This document shows positions 16,965 through 26,638 of a stretch of 64,000 bases of DNA, piece by piece. The stretch spans positions 963,923-1,027,922 of the forward strand of contig NZ_VYIX01000002.1 of assembly GCF_009755885.1 (NCBI RefSeq), read 5' to 3'. The position numbers were made by a program, and so were the translations under genes. Position 1 is the stretch's first letter; each line of letters starts with the position of its first letter. The notes beneath the pieces are model-generated. The model worked only from the letters and a program-made list of their open reading frames with translations, ran no database searches and was not told the DNA's origin. The DNA is from Brachyspira sp. SAP_772 (GTDB lineage: Bacteria; Spirochaetota; Brachyspiria; Brachyspirales; Brachyspiraceae).

Positions 16965-17624
16965 ATGAACAGAGAAATTTTTAAAAATCGTTTTGTTGAG
17001 AGATGTATAATATTAGTGATAGGTCTTGCTACTATGTCTTTAGGTATAGCTTTTTCTATTAAAGCGGCACTTGGTACTTCTCCGATTTCTAGTGTGCCGT
17101 ATGTGGCAAGTTCAATATCAGGTTTATCAGTAGGGGCAACAACTATTATAATCAATCTTTTATTTATATTAATACAAATATTGCTTCTAAGAAAAAAGTA
17201 TGATTTATTTCAGCTTTTTCAAATACCAGCACTTATTTTATTTGGATTTATGATTGATTTTTCTGGTTATTTAATAAAAGATATAACATATACAAATTAT
17301 ATTCAGCAATGGGTTTTATGTATATTAGGAATAATATTAGTTGGTTTAGGAGTAAGCATAGAAGTAATGGCAAAATTAGTTACTACACCCGGTGAAGGAG
17401 TTGTTTTAGCTATTTGTAAAATATTTTCTGTAAAGTTTGGTAATACAAAAATGGTATTTGATATATTTTTAGTAGCAGTATCAATTGTTATAGTATTATC
17501 ATTTTTAGGACATTTGGAAGGGGTTAGAGAAGGTACTATTGCGGGAGCTGTATTTGTGGGATTATTAGCTAAACAATTCAGTAAGCCTTTAAAAGCTTTA
17601 GAAGAGAAATATTTGTTATCTTAA
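16965..17624 (+). CDS. YczE/YitT-type membrane protein
   Basis: 219 residues with about five or six membrane segments. The GIAFSIKAALGTSPISSVPY motif and GVSIEVMAKLVTTPGEGVVLAI are hallmarks of the YczE/YyaS family (often annotated DUF6198), whose role is unclear though some members are efflux-related. It is coupled to the upstream MarR gene, a common layout in which the regulator controls the membrane protein. Confidence 0.88.
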   Translation: MNREIFKNRFVERCIILVIGLATMSLGIAFSIKAALGTSPISSVPYVASSISGLSVGATTIIINLLFILIQILLLRKKYDLFQLFQIPALILFGFMIDFSGYLIKDITYTNYIQQWVLCILGIILVGLGVSIEVMAKLVTTPGEGVVLAICKIFSVKFGNTKMVFDIFLVAVSIVIVLSFLGHLEGVREGTIAGAVFVGLLAKQFSKPLKALEEKYLLS

Positions 17625-17671
17625 AATATTTTAAAATTATAATATATTAATATTATATAAAATTAAAATAT

Positions 17672-17740
17672 TTGTACTTTTTGCTACGGGAAAAAGTTGA
17701 TAGCGTTTATAAAAATAAAAATTGACAAAATATAATTCAA
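17672..17740 (-). repeat. Partial intergenic module A
   Basis: On the minus strand CTATCAACTTTTTCCCGTAG followed by CAAAAAGTACAA, a short form of module A. The TTGACAAAATATAATT tail usual after module B lies next to it. It sits between convergent genes. Confidence 0.6.
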
Positions 17741-17769
17741 TTTATCCTAATCAATTATTTTTTATATAA

Positions 17770-17798
17770 AAAAGGGACTTTATTTTAAAGCCCCTTTT
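17770..17798. terminator. Bidirectional terminator
   Basis: AAAAGGG-A-CTTTA pairs with TAAAG-C-CCCTTTT, with A and T tracts outside. It separates convergent yczE-type and glyS genes. Confidence 0.8.
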
Positions 17799-17816
17799 AT
17801 TTTACAATAATAATTA

Positions 17817-19904
17817 TTATTTTACCAAACTAGAGAAGTCAAGCATATTCTTGAAAATCTTATCAACTGATGAAAGTAAAGCTATACGGTTATTTTTTAT
17901 TTTCTCATCATCTACATTTACCATAATATCTTTAAAGAACTTATCTAATGGTTCATAAAGACTTGCCAATAAAGCAAATGTTTTTTCATATTCTCTCTTT
18001 TCCATAAGCTTATTAACTTCATTTAATTTTTCTTTATAAATATTGTATAAAGATTTTTCTGCCTCTTCTTTTAATAATGATTCATCTAAATTAACTTCTT
18101 TAGAAGATTTAATCATATTCTTAATTCTCTTGAACACTAATAAAAGATTAGAGAATAGTTCCTCGTTTTTATTTCTAAATGCATCAATAGCCTCTATCTT
18201 TAAGTAAGCATCATACATATCATCTATACCAGTAGAAAGAACTCCAGCAACAGAATCTTTTGCAAAGTCAATATCATTCTCAAAACGAGATTTAAAGAAC
18301 TCAAATATATCATTCAATAAATCATTGCTCTTATTTACTTTAGCATCTTTAGGCATAGAGTTAATAGAATCTTCTATTAATTTTTTAAGATTAACATGCT
18401 TTTTAGATTTTATAAGAATGTTTACAATACCAAGAGCCTGTCTTCTTAAAGCATTAGGGTCTTGAGAGCCAGTAGGTATATCAGCAACATAAAAACCAGC
18501 TACAATATTATCCATCTTGTCAAGTATAGCTATAGCCTTACCAGTATCATTTGAAGGTATTTCATCAGCAGCAAATAAAGGTCTATATTGTTCATTAATA
18601 GCCAAAGCCACATCATCATTAAAATTCATAGACTTAGCAAAATAACCGCCCATTATACCTTGAAGCTCTGGGAAGTTGTAAACCATATTACTTACCAAAT
18701 CTGATTTCATATATTTTATAGCTTTAAGTATATTTTCTTTATCTTTATCATATCCTAAAAGTTTTATTAAAAGCTCAGAGTTTCTCTCAAGTCTTTTTAC
18801 TTTGTCAGTAACACTTCCAAGCTCTTTTCTAAACATAAGCATTTCAAGTCTTTCATTCATTTCGTCCATGCCCTTTCTAATATCTTCTTGATAAAGGAAT
18901 CTACCATCAGAAAGTCTTGCTGTTAATACTCTTATGTTTCCTGCTATTATTTGAGGAGTTTTAGGCTGATTAGCAGTAATTACAAATATATTAGTTAAAG
19001 AACCATCTTTTTTACATAACGGGAAATATTTCTGATGCTCAATCATTTCACTTGTTAAAACTTCTTTAGGCACTTCTAAAAACTTAGAGTCAAATTCAGC
19101 AGTAAGCAAATAAGGCTCTTCCACCAAATCAACAACTATTTCAGAAACTTTTTTCTTTGATACTGCTTCAAAACCAAGCTCTTTTTCTATCTTTTCTAAT
19201 TGGCTAACTATATTTTCTAATCTTTTCTCTCTTGAAACAATTACATGTTTTTCTTCTAAAGTTTTTTCATAATCTTTAGGGGTATTAATTTCTTTAAACT
19301 CTGGAGAGAGTAGTCTATGTCCAGTTACTTTATTGTTAGTATCTATTCCAGCAACGGTAGTCTTTATAACTTCATTGCCAAATAAAGCTAATACATTTCT
19401 AATAGGGCGTACAAATGCAAAGTCCTTATCTGCCCATCTCATCTTCTTTTTAAAATCTATTTTAGCTACAATATCTTCCAATACTTCTTCAAATAATTTT
19501 TTAGTATCTACACCTTTTTTTTCTTTTTTTACAAATAAATATTTTTTTCCGCCAACTTCTTTTATATATGCTTTATTAAAATCTTCTTTTTCATCTATGT
19601 TTTTAATATTTTCAATATTATGAGATTTTAAAAAACCTTCTCCTGCTTTGGTTAAAGCACCGTCTTTTATAGCACTTTCTAATAAAGGTCCTCTTGATTC
19701 TACAACTTCATCTTTTGACTTTTCTTCTACTTCTTCAACAAGAATAGATAATCTTCTTGGAGTTGTGTAGGCTATTATGGATTTAAAACCTATACCATTA
19801 TTTTTTAGGGTATCTTCCATAATTTTCTTAAAACTCATACTTGCAGGATAGGCAAAATCTGCAGGTATCTCTTCAACTAATATTTCAATAAGTAAATCTT
19901 TCAC
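17817..19904 (-). CDS. glyS: Glycyl-tRNA synthetase beta subunit
   Basis: 695 residues, normal length for the beta chain of the alpha2-beta2 enzyme that charges tRNA-Gly. N-terminal DLLIEILVEEIPADFAYPA and TPRRLSILVE, then EHQKYFPLCKKDGSL and TARLSDGRFLYQEDIR are characteristic. A C-terminal helical anticodon-binding part follows. The start is GTG, with AAGGA 8 bases upstream. The alpha chain gene glyQ is not adjacent and not in this window. Confidence 0.95.
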   Translation of the reverse strand: MKDLLIEILVEEIPADFAYPASMSFKKIMEDTLKNNGIGFKSIIAYTTPRRLSILVEEVEEKSKDEVVESRGPLLESAIKDGALTKAGEGFLKSHNIENIKNIDEKEDFNKAYIKEVGGKKYLFVKKEKKGVDTKKLFEEVLEDIVAKIDFKKKMRWADKDFAFVRPIRNVLALFGNEVIKTTVAGIDTNNKVTGHRLLSPEFKEINTPKDYEKTLEEKHVIVSREKRLENIVSQLEKIEKELGFEAVSKKKVSEIVVDLVEEPYLLTAEFDSKFLEVPKEVLTSEMIEHQKYFPLCKKDGSLTNIFVITANQPKTPQIIAGNIRVLTARLSDGRFLYQEDIRKGMDEMNERLEMLMFRKELGSVTDKVKRLERNSELLIKLLGYDKDKENILKAIKYMKSDLVSNMVYNFPELQGIMGGYFAKSMNFNDDVALAINEQYRPLFAADEIPSNDTGKAIAILDKMDNIVAGFYVADIPTGSQDPNALRRQALGIVNILIKSKKHVNLKKLIEDSINSMPKDAKVNKSNDLLNDIFEFFKSRFENDIDFAKDSVAGVLSTGIDDMYDAYLKIEAIDAFRNKNEELFSNLLLVFKRIKNMIKSSKEVNLDESLLKEEAEKSLYNIYKEKLNEVNKLMEKREYEKTFALLASLYEPLDKFFKDIMVNVDDEKIKNNRIALLSSVDKIFKNMLDFSSLVK

Positions 19905-20056
19905 TTCTATAATCCTTAAAAATAATTATGCTATATATTTTATATTTAGTATGTAAAAAAAACAATATTTTTTATTGCAAATAAAAATTAAAATTATGTT
20001 GAAAACTAGTTAAATTTTTTATATAATTTTGTTTATAAAAAATGGAGAATATACAA

Positions 20057-21055
20057 ATGCAAATAAAAAACTTTAATAACGGCTATTTACTTTATGAATT
20101 AAAAAATAAAAATGATATGGTATTAAAACTCACAGATATTGGAGCTTCAATAGTTGGGGTATTTATAAAAGATAAAAATAATAATGATGTTCAGGTTTCT
20201 TTTGGAAGTGATGATATTAATTTTTATCTTAATCCTCATGATTATATAGGGTCTTCTGTGGGAAGGGTTGCTAATAGAACTATAGATGCAGAGTTTACAT
20301 TAGATGGCGTAACATATAAATTAGCTAAAAATGACAACAATAAACATCATCTTCACGGAGGTGTTGAGGGTATATCTTTTAAGAAATTTGATTCTAAATG
20401 TATTAATAATAAAACAGTATTATTTTCTTATTTTTCAAAAGATGGTGAAGAAGGTTATCCCGGAAATGTAAATATTGATATTACTTATACTCTTACTGAT
20501 GATAATGAGATAATAATGGATTATTTTGTGAAAACAGATAAAAGAACGCCTTTAAACTTTACCAATCATGCCTATTGGAACTTAAATGGTGATGGCACTA
20601 TATATGAACATGAATTATTTATAGATTCAAAATATTATCTTCCTGTAACAGATGAATGTGTATCTACCGGAGAGATTTTAAAAACAGAGAACACTCCTTT
20701 TGACTTTACAAAAAATAAAAAAATAGGGTTAGACATAGAAAAATGCGGAGGCTATGATAATTGTTTTATATTTACTAATAATGATGTAAACAAATTAAAG
20801 GCTAAAGCTTATAGTGATAAAACAGGCATAAGCTTAGAGTTTTATACAACAAAACCTGCTATGCATTTTTATTCTGGAAACATGCTTAATAATAGAGAAG
20901 TTAGAAACACTGTATTAAACAAACATATGGCTTTTTGTTTTGAGAGTGAGTATTTGGCTTGTGCTTTGAATTTTTTACATTTTCCAAGTATAATATATTC
21001 GCCTGATAAGGATTATAAAGAGAGAACTATATATAAATTAAGTTTAAATAAATAA
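20057..21055 (+). CDS. galM: Aldose 1-epimerase (mutarotase)
   Basis: 332 residues. Interconverts alpha and beta aldoses. The catalytic residues are visible: the His of KHHLHGGVEG, the His of FTNHAYWNLNG and the Glu of FCFESEY. PGNVNIDITYTLTDDNE is also typical. Two in-frame ATGs exist: 20042 and 20057. The second has GGAG 9 bases upstream, formed by the codons of the first, and is preferred. Confidence 0.92.
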   Translation: MQIKNFNNGYLLYELKNKNDMVLKLTDIGASIVGVFIKDKNNNDVQVSFGSDDINFYLNPHDYIGSSVGRVANRTIDAEFTLDGVTYKLAKNDNNKHHLHGGVEGISFKKFDSKCINNKTVLFSYFSKDGEEGYPGNVNIDITYTLTDDNEIIMDYFVKTDKRTPLNFTNHAYWNLNGDGTIYEHELFIDSKYYLPVTDECVSTGEILKTENTPFDFTKNKKIGLDIEKCGGYDNCFIFTNNDVNKLKAKAYSDKTGISLEFYTTKPAMHFYSGNMLNNREVRNTVLNKHMAFCFESEYLACALNFLHFPSIIYSPDKDYKERTIYKLSLNK

Positions 21056-21086
21056 TTAATGAACTAATTAAAGAGAGATTGTATTT

Positions 21087-21722
21087 ATGGAAGAAAGCAG
21101 AAAATCTATAATAGTTGATCATTATATAAACAGAGTAAATGATTTAAATATACCAGATTATAAAGTAGTTGACTGGGAGTCTGAAGAGGCACAGAATTTA
21201 AGGTTTAAGGCGTTAATAGAGCATTTTAATATGAGAGGAAATGTTTTGCTTGATGTTGGATGCGGGGTTGGAAGTTTGGCAGAATATATAGATAAAAATG
21301 ACATCAACTTATATTACATAGGTATAGATATTATGCCTGAGATGGTTGAGAGAGCTAAAGCAAAAACTTATAAAAATATTAGCCCTCAATTTATGACTAT
21401 GGATTTCTTTAAAAAGACTGATATAAAGAATGATGTTGATTATATATACACTTCTGGAATATTTAATTTAAACTTGGGAAACAATGAAGAGTTTTTAAAA
21501 GAGGCTATAGAAGCATTTTTACTAGCAGCAAGAAAGGGCGTTTGTTTTAATTTGCTTGATATATCTTGTAAAGAAAAATACGGAGATAAATATTATTATT
21601 ACAAAAAAGATGATATACTTCTGCTTACTCAAGATATATTAAAAAAGCTTAATTTAAATTATAAAATACACATAGAAGATAAATATTTGCAAAACGATTT
21701 TTCTGTATTTATAGATTATTAA
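21087..21722 (+). CDS. SAM-dependent methyltransferase, class I
   Basis: 211 residues. Motif I LLDVGCGVGSLAEYI near residue 55, an acidic YIGIDIMPEMVERA loop for SAM ribose binding, and a motif IV-like YIYTSGIFNLN. The substrate is unknown. AGAGAG precedes the ATG. It follows galM by 31 bases and may be cotranscribed with it. Confidence 0.85.
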   Translation: MEESRKSIIVDHYINRVNDLNIPDYKVVDWESEEAQNLRFKALIEHFNMRGNVLLDVGCGVGSLAEYIDKNDINLYYIGIDIMPEMVERAKAKTYKNISPQFMTMDFFKKTDIKNDVDYIYTSGIFNLNLGNNEEFLKEAIEAFLLAARKGVCFNLLDISCKEKYGDKYYYYKKDDILLLTQDILKKLNLNYKIHIEDKYLQNDFSVFIDY

Positions 21723-21768
21723 ATTAAAGCTATTTTATAGTAAAAATTTTTAAGTTTGTTATTTTTTC

Positions 21769-22085
21769 TGTTCTTTTTCCCGCAACTTGCACCCATACCT
21801 AAAGGTACTTCCTACGGTCGCGGTGCGGACTTCGTCAAAAGAACCAAAAAGTGCAAGTGTAAAATTAGTACCGAATCATACTAATTCTGTTTTATATGTA
21901 ATATAAATTATTAAATTTAAATAAAATATAGCCTTTTTGCTTCTTTGTGGCAACAAAAGAAGTGGGGTGCGGGGCAAAGCCCTGCAAATATTTTCAATTT
22001 AATAAATTTATTTTTGACAAAATGTAATTGTTTAGGCATATAATTTCATATCAACTTTTCCCGTGGCAAAAGTTGCAAAAGCACA
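21769..22085 (+). repeat. Intergenic A-B-A module array
   Basis: Module A at 21769-21864 has GTTCTTTT/AAAAGAAC and CTTGCAC/GTGCAAG arms and a long loop packed with micro-palindromes (ACCTAAAGGT, CCTACGG, GACTTCGTC). Module B follows at 21931-21990 with CTTCTTT/AAAGAAG and GGGGCAAAGCCC. A short A copy lies at 22048-22085. The whole gene-free stretch 21723-22257 is otherwise AT-rich with no gene seen. Confidence 0.85.
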
Positions 22086-22257
22086 TATTACTTTTTATTA
22101 TACAGTGAAATATTAATAAAAAATTAATACCACAATAAAAACAATGATTATACTAACTTAAGCTTTCTAATATTTTTAATAATCCCAAATAAAGTTTTTC
22201 ATTCAATTTTTTTGTTTATATATTATTTGTGTTTATAAAATATCCATTTTTAATTTA

Positions 22258-22554
22258 TTAATATATATCAATAATGTTTTCTACTTTAAAAACTATTTCA
22301 TCGCCATATTTTATACTTTCAATATAGTAAGGATTATTATCTAATATACCAACAAAATTGTCTTTATTGATTTCTATGATTTTTACCCACATTCTCTCAG
22401 GTATTGTTTCAGAGCTATCATTTTCCTCAACAAAAATTAATTTAACTAAATCATTAACTTTTAAAGAATCAATTTCTTTTTTGGAAGGTATTTTAAAAGT
22501 ATCAGGATATTCTTTGTTTAATTCAAATGCATTTTCTAAATAATATTCACTCAT
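22258..22554 (-). CDS. Small DUF2314-like protein
   Basis: 98 residues. The segment ERMWVKIIEINKDNFVGILDNNP and the closing KYGDEIVFKVENIID match the general pattern of DUF2314 (YegJ-like) domains. These are small cytoplasmic proteins, some found as immunity or regulatory proteins. AGGTG lies 6 bases before the ATG at 22554, preferred over a GTG at 22563. No partner gene is adjacent; the radical-SAM gene downstream is on the same strand but in the opposite order of transcription. Confidence 0.7.
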   Translation of the reverse strand: MSEYYLENAFELNKEYPDTFKIPSKKEIDSLKVNDLVKLIFVEENDSSETIPERMWVKIIEINKDNFVGILDNNPYYIESIKYGDEIVFKVENIIDIY

Positions 22555-22646
22555 ATAATACACCTATATATTGAAATTATGATTTAGTAATTAAATTATG
22601 TTTTTATATATAAAACTTATTATATCAAAGCCTATAAAATAAACAA

Positions 22647-25070
22647 TTAAATCAAATCTAGTTTCCTAATATTTTTTATATTGATATTATTCTTTGAAAG
22701 ATAACTTTTTATGTCGCGTACTCTTATAGCTTTTTCATTGCTTTCTAAAAGTGTTATGAGTAAGTCATTATCTTTCTTTATAGCTAAATAATCGCCTTTT
22801 CTCTCCTCGCTTGTTCTTAATTCTTCCTTATTTGATAATATTTTTAATGCTTCTTCATCATTATCAGTTTTTATCTTGTAAATAGTGTTTTTGGGAAGAG
22901 CTTGAATATTTTTAGCATTTAAAGGAGTAGATACTGCACTAATTATTTCAATTCCTATATGAGAAAGTAAGTTATTTATTTTGTTTTTTAATAAGTCTAT
23001 GTCTATAGGGTCAGTTAAACTTACTTCCATATATTCAGCCTCACTCTCACATGCAAATGGGGTAGGCGGAGTAAACACAACTTTTTCTAATGGGTGAAAA
23101 CCTCTGCTTAATGCTATACTTGCACCTGCTATCTTTAAAGCACAAACCATTACACGTGATAAATCATGCATACCCAAAAGCGATGATATACCTTCTTTTT
23201 TGAATTTCATTAATACTTTATAGTTTACAGCGAATATATCTCTTTTCTTTAAAGTTTTTAATTCTTCAACCATTTGAGTAAAATTTGTATTTAAAACTTC
23301 TTTTTTGTATTTATGGCAATATTTTTTATAATCTATACCGCAGTTTTGACAGTTTCCCGTAAAGCAGTAGTCTGTAAACTTTCCGTTTTGAAATCTTTCA
23401 TATTCTTTGTCAAAGAATTGCTGGCTTACAAGAGTGTCAATGCATTTCCAAGGCATGTTTATTTTTTTGCTTAATAATTCTTTTATAGTGTATCCGCTCT
23501 CTTCTATCACTTCTTTCCAAACATCATATTTAAAATATTCAACCCAAGCATCGAACCTTGCACCTTTTTTATATGCTTTATAAATAATACCTCCAATCTT
23601 TTCATCGCCTCTTGATATTATGCCTTCAATTTCTGCCATTCTTGGAGGATGATATTTTATAGCTACTTTGCTTCCTCTGAAATGGTCTCTTACTTTTCCT
23701 ATATAGTAAATAGCTTCTTCATCTGTAAGCTGATTATTGTTTTCTAAAGGTGTATGAGGCTTTGGAATAAATACATTAATAGCGGCATTTATTTTTACTT
23801 TCTTTTTTGATACTTCCAGCATTTTTTCTAATGCTTCTATTATTTCATCAGCTTCTTTTTCTGGGTTATCGGTGAATCCTATCATAAAATATATTTTTAC
23901 TATCTTCCAGCCCATTTTCTGAACATCAGCAAGTATATTATAAATTGCATCTTCATCCATTGATTTATTTATTTTTTCTCTAAGCTCATGGCTTCCTACT
24001 TCTAAGGCAAACGTTAATCCTGTTTTTCTAAATTGAGCGATTCTCTCAGCAGTTTCTTTATCGAATGAATCAATTCTTAATGAAGGCAGAGAGAGAGAAA
24101 ATCCCTTATGCTCTCCTAGTGTCTGTAAATATTCTATTAATTCACCAATATGCGGATAATCATCAGCAGAAAGAGAAAATAAATTTAAAGTGTTTGCCCC
24201 AGTGGCTTCTAAAGACTCCATTGCTATATCAACAATTTTTTCTATAGTGCGGTTTCTTACAGGCCTATAAGTAATACCAGCTAAACAAAATCTGCAGCTA
24301 TGAGTGCATCCTCTAGCTATTTCAACTGATATTCTATTTTGTATACCTTCAACAAGAGGAACTAAAGGTTTCTTCACATAAGGCATTTCATTAATATTTT
24401 CAACGAATATTCTCTTTACATTCTCTCTTGGATATTTCGGCACATAAGCATATTCAAGTTTTGAAAGCTCTTTTAATATATCATCTCTTTTAGCACCATT
24501 TTTCTTGAGATTATAAATTATATCAACAAAGTTTTTCATCTCAAAATCAAATTCCCCAAACAAAAACACATCAATAAAATCAACCAAAGGAAATGGATTA
24601 AATACACTAGGTCCGCCTGCTGCTATTATAGGTACATCTTCTCCTCTTTCATCTCTATGCATAGGTATTTGACTTAATTCAAGCACTTGAAGTATGTTTG
24701 TATATATAAGCTCATACTGCAAAGTAAATCCCAAAACATCAGCATCTTTTACCCTGCTGAAAGTTTCTAAAGTATAAAGCGGTATATTTTTTTCTCTTAA
24801 AAGTTCCTCAAAGTCTTCAGCAACGGCATACACTCTCTCGCAAGAAGCATATTCAATAGAATTAATAACCTCATAAAGTATAGAAAGTCCCAAATTGCTA
24901 ATTGCTACTTCATACATATCAGCAAAACACATAACAAATTTAAAAGGCATATTAGGTTTTATTATAGCATTTATCTCACCGCCTAAATATCTAGTAGGTT
25001 TTACTATGTCTTCACTTTTTACAAGATTTAATATCTCTTCTCTCATGCTGCTGCTTGAATTATTGTTCAT
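22647..25070 (-). CDS. B12-binding radical SAM protein fused to a DUF2344 domain
   Basis: 807 residues. Matches the TIGR03960 type: an N-terminal B12-binding-like region, a radical SAM core with the CTHSCRFCLAG cluster motif near residue 260 and a second Cys group (CFTGNCQNCGIDYKKYCHKY) near 590. From about 610 a DUF2344 (TIGR03936) domain follows (MHDLSRVMVCALKIAGASIALSRGFHP). Some organisms encode the two parts separately. Substrate unknown; a role in RNA or cofactor modification is often supposed. AAGGA precedes the ATG. It starts 13 bases after the B3/B4 gene. Confidence 0.88.
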   Translation of the reverse strand: MNNNSSSSMREEILNLVKSEDIVKPTRYLGGEINAIIKPNMPFKFVMCFADMYEVAISNLGLSILYEVINSIEYASCERVYAVAEDFEELLREKNIPLYTLETFSRVKDADVLGFTLQYELIYTNILQVLELSQIPMHRDERGEDVPIIAAGGPSVFNPFPLVDFIDVFLFGEFDFEMKNFVDIIYNLKKNGAKRDDILKELSKLEYAYVPKYPRENVKRIFVENINEMPYVKKPLVPLVEGIQNRISVEIARGCTHSCRFCLAGITYRPVRNRTIEKIVDIAMESLEATGANTLNLFSLSADDYPHIGELIEYLQTLGEHKGFSLSLPSLRIDSFDKETAERIAQFRKTGLTFALEVGSHELREKINKSMDEDAIYNILADVQKMGWKIVKIYFMIGFTDNPEKEADEIIEALEKMLEVSKKKVKINAAINVFIPKPHTPLENNNQLTDEEAIYYIGKVRDHFRGSKVAIKYHPPRMAEIEGIISRGDEKIGGIIYKAYKKGARFDAWVEYFKYDVWKEVIEESGYTIKELLSKKINMPWKCIDTLVSQQFFDKEYERFQNGKFTDYCFTGNCQNCGIDYKKYCHKYKKEVLNTNFTQMVEELKTLKKRDIFAVNYKVLMKFKKEGISSLLGMHDLSRVMVCALKIAGASIALSRGFHPLEKVVFTPPTPFACESEAEYMEVSLTDPIDIDLLKNKINNLLSHIGIEIISAVSTPLNAKNIQALPKNTIYKIKTDNDEEALKILSNKEELRTSEERKGDYLAIKKDNDLLITLLESNEKAIRVRDIKSYLSKNNINIKNIRKLDLI

Positions 25071-25083
25071 AAATATCCTTTAA

Positions 25084-25788
25084 TTAAAACTCTTCAGATT
25101 CATTGTTTTCTTTGCTTAAAAAACCTTTTATAGTAGTGCAATTAAATAAGTCTTTTAAAATTGTTTCAAGTTCATCTCTTGCCTCTATTACTTTTTTATC
25201 ATTAACTCCAACAAAACCATCTATTGGAAAAATAATATTAGTTGTAGTCTCTACAATCTTTCCATACTCGCTTTGTCTCCATATCCATCTTCTTGTTCTT
25301 ATATCATTTCCACAAGTATATACAAGTTCATTGTCTTCTAATAATTCTATTTCAGTCTCACCAAAAGGTAAAAACTTATCACCCTTAACAGAATATCTTA
25401 CATAAAAATCATCATTCATAGAATCAATATCATGCGAACCCATAGGAAGTCTGTATTTTATAGATAAAGCATTAACTAAATCTACTATTTTGTTTATATG
25501 AGGAAAACCCTTACCTTTTGAAACCCTTGTAAGTATAGCTTCTATAGATGATAAAAACTTATTAGGGTTAATAGATAATTTTTCAAAAGCATTTCTATAA
25601 CATAATATTTCACTATATTCTTTTATCTTTATATTTTCTAATTCTTTTTGAGCCTCTGATAAGTTGTTATCAAGTAAATCCATAACATATTTATCATTTT
25701 CTTTATTGTCTATATTTTTAGCAACAACAAATGCTATGCATAAATTGTCTAAAGTGTTAAATACTTTCTCTTCTATTTTGAATTTCAT
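25084..25788 (-). CDS. Stand-alone B3/B4 (tRNA-editing-like) domain protein
   Basis: 234 residues. Resembles the B3/B4 editing module of phenylalanyl-tRNA synthetase beta chain, as a free protein: NAFEKLSINPNKFLSSIEAILTRVSKGKGFPHINKIVDLVNALSIKY is the typical core, followed by RYSVKGDKFLPFGETE. It probably edits or binds mischarged tRNA or amino acids; function is inferred from the domain only. It is followed after 13 bases by the radical-SAM gene. Confidence 0.85.
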   Translation of the reverse strand: MKFKIEEKVFNTLDNLCIAFVVAKNIDNKENDKYVMDLLDNNLSEAQKELENIKIKEYSEILCYRNAFEKLSINPNKFLSSIEAILTRVSKGKGFPHINKIVDLVNALSIKYRLPMGSHDIDSMNDDFYVRYSVKGDKFLPFGETEIELLEDNELVYTCGNDIRTRRWIWRQSEYGKIVETTTNIIFPIDGFVGVNDKKVIEARDELETILKDLFNCTTIKGFLSKENNESEEF

Positions 25789-25984
25789 TATTATATTAGC
25801 TCCTTTATATAATTATATAATTTTATTTTTATGATTCTATAAAGAATATAATAAAATTACTCATTTGTCAAAGTGGTGAAAAACATAAAAAATATAAAAA
25901 AAAATAATTTTTTGGGAACTTTTTTCTGTAACAATCGTCTAATATAATACACAACTTAAGAATAATTACTCATAATTTACTCAA

Positions 25985-26060
25985 AACTCCGTGTAATATT
26001 TTCTATTATGCGGAGTTATTGAATTTATTTTTACTATTTGTATAATTAATATATACGGAG
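25985..26060 (+). promoter_or_regulatory. Leader hairpin that can compete for the ribosome site
   Basis: AACTCCG (25985-25991) pairs with CGGAGTT (26011-26017), extended inward to 14 pairs including two G-U. The same 5' arm (CTCCGT, 25987-25992) can instead pair with ACGGAG (26055-26060), which is the ribosome site of the gene at 26069. A TATAAT-like -10 lies upstream near 25942. Confidence 0.5.
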
Positions 26061-26068
26061 GTAAAACA

Positions 26069-26530
26069 ATGAAGAAATTATTTTGTATATTTTTTATATT
26101 ATCATTTAATTTATTTTCACAATACTATTATTCTCCAACACCAAGAGTGGGTAATGTAAAACCATTAATACCTAATCAAAGAATACCAATGTATCAACCT
26201 CGTTATGACTTGTATAATAAAAGATATAAAAATTACGGATACACAAAAACGTATTACAAAAATGGTAGGTTCTATAAATTTGGAAACGGATATATGACTT
26301 ATCAAGAGAGAGAAAAGCTAAAAGCAATAGACGGCAGATATTCTCCAAGAATTAGAATGCTTGAAGATAGAATGAGAGTAAATAATTCTAAGATACTATC
26401 AGAAATATATCAGAGAACTCCAAATAATAATGCTGTAAATAGTGCTGTTAATGATAATTTTAGAATACAAATGCAAATACAGATGCTAGAAACATTAAGA
26501 AGTCTAGATATAGACAGAAATTTTAAATAA
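26069..26530 (+). CDS. Small secreted protein, unknown
   Basis: 153 residues. Signal peptide MKKLFCIFFILSFNLFSQ, then a very Tyr-, Arg- and Lys-rich basic region (about residues 20-90: YYYSPTPRVGN, YDLYNKRYKNYGYTKTYYKNG) and a helical end (IQMQIQMLETLRSL). Probably periplasmic. CGGAGG sits 8 bases before the ATG. No family recognised. It has a structured leader. Confidence 0.8.
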   Translation: MKKLFCIFFILSFNLFSQYYYSPTPRVGNVKPLIPNQRIPMYQPRYDLYNKRYKNYGYTKTYYKNGRFYKFGNGYMTYQEREKLKAIDGRYSPRIRMLEDRMRVNNSKILSEIYQRTPNNNAVNSAVNDNFRIQMQIQMLETLRSLDIDRNFK

Positions 26531-26638
26531 ATATTTAACATATAAAACTATTTGCAAAAAGCCCCTTGCTATATTATAATATATCATCAATGTATATAAT
26601 TTTTATTATCAAATAATTATAAGGATATATTTTAATAA

